Origin: Chloroflexus sp. MS-G
GTDB lineage: Bacteria > Chloroflexota > Chloroflexia > Chloroflexales > Chloroflexaceae
Reading direction: 5' to 3'
Length of the DNA: 39,020 nt
Assembly (NCBI RefSeq): GCF_000735195.1
Contig: NZ_JPIM01000037.1
Span: 1-39,020, forward strand
The translations under genes were made by a program, and so were the position numbers. Below the pieces are notes generated by a model. That model made no database searches. It was not told the origin of the DNA and was given only the letters and a program-made list of their open reading frames with translations. Below are positions 34,082 to 39,020 of this stretch, piece after piece. Position 1 is the stretch's first letter. Each line of letters starts with the position of its first letter.

Positions 34082-34924
34082 ATGCGCACAACTATTCGTG
34101 ATATTCAAATGATGCGCGATCGCGGCGAGCGGATTCCGATGATCACTGCGTATGATTACACCTCGGCTCAGATTGCCGATCGCGCCGGTATCCCAATAAT
34201 CCTGGTAGGTGACTCGCTCGGCATGGTGGTATTGGGGCACCAATCTACGGTACCGGTGACCCTCGACGAGATGATCCATCACACACGAGCCGTGGTACGT
34301 GGTACCCAGAAGGCTCTGGTCATCGGTGATTTACCATTTCTTACTTACACTTCACCAGAGCAGGCCATCCAGAGTGCAGGGCGAATGCTGCAAGAGGCTG
34401 GCGCTCAGGCGGTGAAGTTGGAAGGTGGTGTGCATGTCGCACCGATTATTGCCCGACTGGTCGCGTTAGGAATTCCGGTGATGGGGCATATCGGCTTCAC
34501 ACCGCAATCGGTCAATCAGATCGGGCTACGGGTACAGGGAAAGCGAGCGAACGAGGCCCAACAATTGATTGCCGATGCGCTGGCAGTTCAGGAAGCTGGC
34601 GCATTTGCGCTCGTACTCGAACTGGTGCCGGCAGAGCTGGCACAGGCGATCACCGAACGGTTACGGATCCCAACCATTGGCATCGGCGCTGGGGCTGGCT
34701 GTAGTGGCCAGGTGCAGGTCTGGCATGATTTGCTCGGTCTGTACAGCGATTTTCTTCCTCGCCACGCCCGTCGCTACGCTGAACTGGCCAAAACGATCTC
34801 AGAAGCTCTGAACCAATATGCGCATGATGTACGAAATGGAACATTTCCTGGCCCTGAACATAGTAGTCGGATGGACCCGGCAGAACTGGCAGCAGCGCTA
34901 TCCAACATTGATCAGACGACGTGA
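34082..34924 (+). CDS. panB: 3-methyl-2-oxobutanoate hydroxymethyltransferase
   Basis: PanB adds a hydroxymethyl group from methylene-tetrahydrofolate to ketoisovalerate, giving ketopantoate for pantothenate and CoA. The 280-residue protein begins with [33 protein letters not shown], then [14 protein letters not shown] (about 40-53; metal-binding Asp), AVKLEGG (about 112-118), [12 protein letters not shown] (about 140-151) and the [21 protein letters not shown] segment (about 200-220). Length and motifs are standard. A strong ribosome site (GGGGAGAGGAG) precedes ATG 34082. panC follows after a 164-base gap on the same strand, so the two steps leading to pantothenate are clustered. Confidence 0.97.
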   Translation: MRTTIRDIQMMRDRGERIPMITAYDYTSAQIADRAGIPIILVGDSLGMVVLGHQSTVPVTLDEMIHHTRAVVRGTQKALVIGDLPFLTYTSPEQAIQSAGRMLQEAGAQAVKLEGGVHVAPIIARLVALGIPVMGHIGFTPQSVNQIGLRVQGKRANEAQQLIADALAVQEAGAFALVLELVPAELAQAITERLRIPTIGIGAGAGCSGQVQVWHDLLGLYSDFLPRHARRYAELAKTISEALNQYAHDVRNGTFPGPEHSSRMDPAELAAALSNIDQTT

Positions 34925-35088
34925 AGCAGTCTCAGTCGGTTCTTTGCACTCCTCTGCCCTTTCCCCATTTAACAGGGATGAAACAGGGGACATTGATTAG
35001 GAGCGGGTAGGATCGACCAAAAGAATCTCGCGCAGAAGCATGTAAAACACTTTGATCAATGTTGATCATATCAACGAGGAACACCGGT

Positions 35089-35931
35089 ATGGAAGTCTTA
35101 CATACAATTGCTGAGTTTCGTCGGGCGCGATCGGCATTCAGCACACTCGGATTCGTGCCAACCATGGGGTATCTACACCAAGGACATCTGGCGCTGGTGG
35201 AACAGGCCCGCCGCGAATGTCCGGCAGTCGCAGTGAGTATCTTCGTCAATCCGACCCAGTTTGGCCCTCACGAAGATTACGCTCGCTATCCACGTGACAC
35301 AGCACGCGATCTGGCTCTCCTCGAAAAAGCCGGCGTCGATCTTGTCTTTATACCCTCTGTGGAGGAGATGTATCCGCCTGGCTTCGGCACTTACGTTGTT
35401 CAGCCTGCTGCCGATGAGGTGCTGGAAGGCGCGGCTAGACCTGGTCATTTTCGCGGCGTAGCAACGGTCGTTTGTAAGCTATTCAACATTGTGCAACCGA
35501 CAAAGAGCTATTTTGGACAGAAAGATGCTCAACAGACCGTGGTGGTACGCCAGATGGTACGTGATCTCAACATACCGGTTGAGATCGTGATTGTGCCAAC
35601 GGTTCGCGAAGCCGATGGTCTGGCGATGAGCAGCCGTAACGTCTATTTGACGGCGGAGCAGCGTGCTGCGGCGCCGGTGTTGTACCGAGCCTTGCGAGCG
35701 GCTGCCGAATGTTATGAAGCTGGTGAACGCAATGCAGATACGTTACGGTCGCTCATGCAGCGGATTATTGCGGCTGAACCGCTGGCAAAAGCAGAGTATG
35801 TGAGCGTTGCGCATCCGATCACCTTGCGCGAGTTGGATCAGATTGGGCCAGAAGGGGCTTTGCTCTCGATGGCGGTACGGTTTGATCAGGTACGATTGAT
35901 CGATAACTGGCTGTTGGAAGGGAAAGCATAA
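35089..35931 (+). CDS. panC: Pantoate-beta-alanine ligase (pantothenate synthetase)
   Basis: PanC joins pantoate to beta-alanine with ATP. The 280-residue protein has the nucleotidyltransferase signature FVPTMGYLHQGHLALVEQAR (HxGH motif, about 22-41), SIFVNPTQFGPHEDYARYPRD (about 51-71), FGQKDAQQTVVVRQM and the SSRNVYL (KMSKS-like) loop near residue 180. ATG 35089 has GAGGAA ahead and gives the family N-terminus; an upstream start at 35059 adds 10 unsupported residues. panB is upstream; panD and panE are not in this window. The class III aminotransferase downstream might supply beta-alanine, but this is only inference. Confidence 0.96.
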   Translation: MEVLHTIAEFRRARSAFSTLGFVPTMGYLHQGHLALVEQARRECPAVAVSIFVNPTQFGPHEDYARYPRDTARDLALLEKAGVDLVFIPSVEEMYPPGFGTYVVQPAADEVLEGAARPGHFRGVATVVCKLFNIVQPTKSYFGQKDAQQTVVVRQMVRDLNIPVEIVIVPTVREADGLAMSSRNVYLTAEQRAAAPVLYRALRAAAECYEAGERNADTLRSLMQRIIAAEPLAKAEYVSVAHPITLRELDQIGPEGALLSMAVRFDQVRLIDNWLLEGKA

Positions 35932-36276
35932 ACGTACCTCATGGCCCCTCACCTTCCCCTAGCCCCCTTCCTCTCCCACACGGGGTGAGGAAGGGGGGAG
36001 GGTGCTCTCTTCACTTCCCCTTGGCCTCTCTTCCTCTTCTACAAGGGGTGAGGAAGGAGGTGCTCGGACGGGGTGACGCTCCACCAGACACCTGTGATGA
36101 AACGAGTGTTGTAGTCACCTGTATCACCGCACATGCGGGCCTCTGGCCTGTGCTCTCAGGCGACCAGGTAAAGCGGGGATCGCCGTCAGCGGGTGCGTGA
36201 CCATGCGTCAGTGCTGTTCCGTTGTTGCAAAGCTCGGTCTTTGCATACAACCTGAAGCCGAAAACGCTGAACAGCC
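35932..36276. repeat. Repeat-rich spacer with three hairpins between panC and the aminotransferase gene
   Basis: No gene. CCCCCTTCCTC (35963-35973) pairs with GAGGAAGGGGG (35987-35997). A second, weaker copy has CTTCCTC (36030-36036) with GAGGAAG (36050-36056). A copy of the GCGGGCC-TCT palindrome is at 36135-36151. The flanking genes converge, so these may also act as transcription barriers. Confidence 0.55.
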
Positions 36277-37629
36277 TTACTTCAGAGTAGCGATGGTTGC
36301 TGCAATTGAATCGGCAATAATCTGCACAATTTGATCAATCTGCTCGTAAGTGGTGACGAGCGGCGGCGCCAGACAAATTGTGTCACCCACGACACGGGTA
36401 AAAAGACCGCGTGCTGTCATCTCTTTCTGAACGCGGGTACCGACATTAGCGCTGGACGGGAAGGGCGCTTTCGTCGCAGTGTCGGCTACCAACTCAATCC
36501 CCGCCATCATGCCCTTACCGCGTACATTGCCAACGTGAGGCAGCGCATATAACTCCTCCAACCGACGCAACATATAGTCGCCAACTTCAGCCGCTCGCTG
36601 CACCAGCCCTTCCCGTTCAATGATGGCAATATTGGCTAACGCCACAGCACAAGCCGTCGGATGGCCCGAATAGGTAAAGGCATGCATCCAGCGTTGTTCA
36701 GGTGGCACCGATACCATAGCCTCATAGATGCGGTCACTCACGCCAATGCCACCGAGCGGAATATAGCCTGAAGTGATGCCCTTGGCAAACTGGACAATAT
36801 CAGGCTCGATCCCGTAATGCTCCAATCCAAACCAGCGCCCGGTGCGGCCAAAACCGGTGATCACTTCATCGCTGATAAGCAGCACCTCGTAGTAATCACA
36901 AATCTCACGAATGCGCTTGAAATAGTCATCTTGTGGAGGAATAACACCACCGGCACCCTGCACCGGTTCGGCGATGAACGCGGCAACTGTTTCTGGGCCT
37001 TCGCGTAAGATTGCCTCTTCGAGCAAATTCGCAGCGGCAACACCATCACTCAGGTGTGGGGTTGGATTGACGAAGCGGTACGGATAGGGTGACTCGATGT
37101 GAATAAAACCGGGTACTCGTGGCTCAAACATCGGCCAATACGCGGGCAGACCAGTTGCACTCATCGCAGCCATTGTGACACCGTGGTACCCTTTCATACG
37201 TGAAATGAACTTCACCTTTTCGGGCTTACCGACGGCTTTCCAATAGAAACGGGCTGTCTTAAATGAGCTTTCGGTGCTTTCGGCGCCGCCTGAGGTAAAA
37301 AAGAAGTGATTGATGCTCGGATAAAAGAGTTGACTCAGCTTACGTCCTAATTCAATTGCCGGCAGATTCGTTGAGCCAACATAGGATGAATAGTAGGCGA
37401 GTTGCTTCATCTGGTTGCAAGCCGCTTCGGCTAACTCTTCACGGCCGTGGCCAACGTTCACGTTCCACAAACCGCTGAGTCCGTCAATATACTCACGGCC
37501 TTCAGCGTCGATCACAATCGACCCGCGGCCAGCAACCCAGATTTTCGGGTTTTGATGTGCCGTTGGATGGGTCAGAGGATGGATGACATGGTCGTAATCG
37601 GCTTGAATCTGCTCTTGCAGGTTGTACAC
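36277..37629 (-). CDS. Class III (PLP-dependent) aminotransferase, omega-amino-acid type
   Basis: A 450-residue fold-type I transaminase. Visible motifs are GLSGLWNVNVGHG near the N-terminus, FTSGGAESTESSFKTAR (about 110-126, phosphate binding), the GYHGVT motif, AEPVQGAGGVIPP (about 215-227), LISDEVITGFGRTG (about 250-263, cofactor-ring Asp) and QFAKGITSGYIPLGG with the Schiff-base Lys (about 281-295). The pattern fits the omega-amino acid:pyruvate family (for example beta-alanine, GABA or taurine transaminases). GTG 37629 is preceded by AGGAGGAG, so the longer frame to 37707 is rejected. A role in making or using beta-alanine would connect to panC next door, but the genes are convergent and the substrate cannot be set from sequence. 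Confidence 0.9.
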   Translation of the reverse strand: MYNLQEQIQADYDHVIHPLTHPTAHQNPKIWVAGRGSIVIDAEGREYIDGLSGLWNVNVGHGREELAEAACNQMKQLAYYSSYVGSTNLPAIELGRKLSQLFYPSINHFFFTSGGAESTESSFKTARFYWKAVGKPEKVKFISRMKGYHGVTMAAMSATGLPAYWPMFEPRVPGFIHIESPYPYRFVNPTPHLSDGVAAANLLEEAILREGPETVAAFIAEPVQGAGGVIPPQDDYFKRIREICDYYEVLLISDEVITGFGRTGRWFGLEHYGIEPDIVQFAKGITSGYIPLGGIGVSDRIYEAMVSVPPEQRWMHAFTYSGHPTACAVALANIAIIEREGLVQRAAEVGDYMLRRLEELYALPHVGNVRGKGMMAGIELVADTATKAPFPSSANVGTRVQKEMTARGLFTRVVGDTICLAPPLVTTYEQIDQIVQIIADSIAATIATLK

Positions 37630-37721
37630 GCGCTCCTCCTTGCTGAACAGTTGGTGCTGATAATTCGATTGTAGCGGAGAAGTGCAGTGACGGCAAGCTA
37701 TCGGCATCTGGGTTCAGGGCA

Positions 37722-38001
37722 TTTCAACGTTTTCACCCTAACCGGTAGCAGTGCTGTGAGCGAGGAGAGGAACGAGTGAAGCAGCGCAGACAGAAGCGGC
37801 AGCTTCCTCTTTCGACAAGCGTCTACGGCCTCCATTCTCGCGCCGATTCTTCGCCGTATGGTAGGGCAGATTCCTCATATCCTCAGATGAGCAAGGGGTG
37901 ATAGCTTGAGATGGGTCTGCCTTTCACCGCTTTCTAGAGGATACGTAACGGCGTGTGTTGGGTTTACCGGTATCGCTTCGCTAAGCCTGAGAACGTTGAA
38001 A
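37722..38001. repeat. 280-bp MITE-like unit with 14-bp terminal inverted repeats
   Basis: TTTCAACGTTTTCA (37722-37735) is matched by TGAGAACGTTGAAA (37988-38001), whose complement differs at one base. The interior has no gene. A related TTTCAACGTCTTC is found at 14615-14627. No clear target duplication is seen, so a mobile origin is tentative. The rest of this 458-base spacer holds only the upstream region of the Nudix gene. Confidence 0.35.
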
Positions 38002-38087
38002 ATCGCTTAAAAATCAAGAAAAGCCTTCATCTATAGGTAGAGGAAGCATACAATATTCAATCAGACATATAAAACCACGGAGCACGT

Positions 38088-38729
38088 ATGGACTGGAACA
38101 AACAAATTGAGATCATTCGTCGAGCATTAGCAACACCACCACCATCATTAGGTGAACTCCTTGTGTTACGCCGACTCGACGGCACACCACTGCGTCCGTT
38201 TCACCCACCACCTGGTGTCACACCAAGAGCATCGGCAGCGCTCCTGCTTCTCTTTCCCCAAGAAGACACCCTGTATATTCCGTTAACAGTGCGGTCGAGT
38301 CGAGTCACTACCCATCGGGGCGAAGTTTCGCTACCGGGCGGTGGCATTGATCCCACCGACAACGGTGCGATTGGCGCAGCGCTGCGTGAAGCTCAAGAGG
38401 AGATTGGCATTGATGCAGGGCAAGTTACCGTGCTCGGGCAACTCACGACGTTTTATATTCCACCGAGCAACAACTATCTGACTCCGATTGTTGGTTTCTA
38501 CCCGGTCGCATTTGAACCGGTACACGATCCTGAAGAGGTAGAAAGCGTATTTACCGTCGCACTACCCACCCTGTTCGATACGGCAACCGTGCAAGAAGAG
38601 ATTTGGGAGCGTAATGGGACACCGATGCGGGTACCGTTCTTCGCCCTGAATGGGTATAAGGTATGGGGAGCCACTGCGCTGCTACTTAGTGAATTTGTAG
38701 CACGACTACGCCGCGAGGGATGGCGTTGA
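38088..38729 (+). CDS. Nudix hydrolase, probable CoA pyrophosphatase (NudL type)
   Basis: A 213-residue Nudix protein. The Nudix box is GGGIDPTDNGAIGAALREAQEEIGI (in two parts: GGGIDPTDN and REAQEEIGI, about residues 85-109). It is preceded by the CoA-pyrophosphatase motif IPLTVRSSRVTTHRGEVSLPGG (about 64-85), which resembles the NudL/PCD1 signature. These enzymes cleave CoA and acyl-CoA to 3',5'-ADP and phosphopantetheine. The first Glu of the general Nudix consensus is Asn here; this position also varies in NudL. GGAG precedes ATG 38088. Its closeness to panBC is suggestive of CoA turnover, though it is in a separate transcription unit. Confidence 0.87.
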   Translation: MDWNKQIEIIRRALATPPPSLGELLVLRRLDGTPLRPFHPPPGVTPRASAALLLLFPQEDTLYIPLTVRSSRVTTHRGEVSLPGGGIDPTDNGAIGAALREAQEEIGIDAGQVTVLGQLTTFYIPPSNNYLTPIVGFYPVAFEPVHDPEEVESVFTVALPTLFDTATVQEEIWERNGTPMRVPFFALNGYKVWGATALLLSEFVARLRREGWR

Positions 38730-39020
38730 GGTCTAAGTGCCTGATTAGAAACTCGTGGTCTTGATAACGAGGAGCGCGCCTGGGGACCCTCACCATCCCT
38801 TTGGCCGCCCTCACCTTCCCCCCAGCCCCCTTCCGCTCCCACGCTGTGGGCGAGGAAGGGGGAGATGCTACCTGACGAGTTGAGACATAGCGCAAGCTCA
38901 TTTGTGTATTTCTCCCACACTGCGGGAGCGGAAGGGGAGATGAGCGGAGCAGGGGCGATTCTGCGTCTAGCAACGCTACCGCGTTCACGCACCAGCTCCC
39001 CCCTCTCCCGCAGCGCGGAA
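38730..39020. repeat. GC-rich hairpin repeats at the right end of the window
   Basis: No gene. CCCCCTTCC (38826-38834) pairs with GGAAGGGGG (38854-38862), with inner CCCAC/GTGGG pairs. CTCCC (38912-38916) pairs with GGGAG (38924-38928). A further partial copy runs off the window end (CCCCCTCTCCCGCAGCG). Same family as near 14714 and 35963. Confidence 0.55.

Noticed and set aside
37630..37707. Longer N-terminus for the class III aminotransferase
   Set aside because: The AGGAGGAG directly before GTG 37629 decides the start; the extension is Cys/His/Gln-rich and not family-like.

Overview
The window is about 39 kb of bacterial chromosome of medium-high GC. Gene content (auracyanin-like small blue copper lipoprotein, tig-clpP-clpX order, AOR-type oxidoreductase, complete Mrp antiporter, GAF/SpoIIE signalling protein, many short GC-rich hairpin repeats) fits a filamentous green non-sulfur bacterium of the Chloroflexus type. 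That assignment rests on recalled family resemblance, not on a search. No rRNA and no CRISPR array are present; one tRNA is.

Layout, left to right. (1) 1-3219: protein quality-control operon tig (5' end outside the window), clpP, clpX, with an 11-bp hairpin between clpP and clpX. (2) 3322-6534: an orphan OmpR-type response regulator, uracil phosphoribosyltransferase and a polyprenyl-phosphate sugar-1-phosphate transferase. (3) 6546-9882: a divergent pair, one gene encoding two cyclic-nucleotide-binding-like domains fused to a four-cluster ferredoxin and the other a tungsten/molybdenum aldehyde ferredoxin oxidoreductase. (4) 10002-14575: proB, gltX and an alpha-amylase family glycosidase. (5) 14871-17383: a small membrane-protein gene split by an IS607-type element (serine recombinase tnpA, tnpB, probable omega RNA). 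The two gene halves can be rejoined in frame at a GG core. (6) 17800-20257 (minus strand): aroF and aroH behind a strong promoter and a leader that looks like a complete ribosome-mediated attenuator with a Phe/Tyr-rich leader peptide, preceded by an ANTAR-type response regulator. (7) 20319-23678: an O-methyltransferase, a GAF-GAF-SpoIIE phosphatase, tRNA-Ser(CGA) with promoter and terminator, and a small coiled-coil protein. (8) 23705-29614 (minus strand): mrpABCDEFG cation/proton antiporter operon. (9) 29902-33717: cupredoxin lipoprotein, CaCA-family exchanger, a yybP-ykoY (manganese) riboswitch with terminator ahead of a TerC-family protein, and an alpha/beta hydrolase. (10) 34082-38729: panB, panC, a class III aminotransferase and a CoA-type Nudix hydrolase, separated by repeat-rich spacers.

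The most notable item is the aro leader at about 19348-19524. Promoter, 25-residue peptide with seven Phe/Tyr codons in an eight-codon run, protector stem, antiterminator and terminator all fall where the classical trp/phe attenuation model needs them. Next in interest are the cNMP/ferredoxin fusion paired with an aldehyde oxidoreductase, and the IS607 element whose tnpB 3' end carries a likely guide RNA facing the gene it disrupted.
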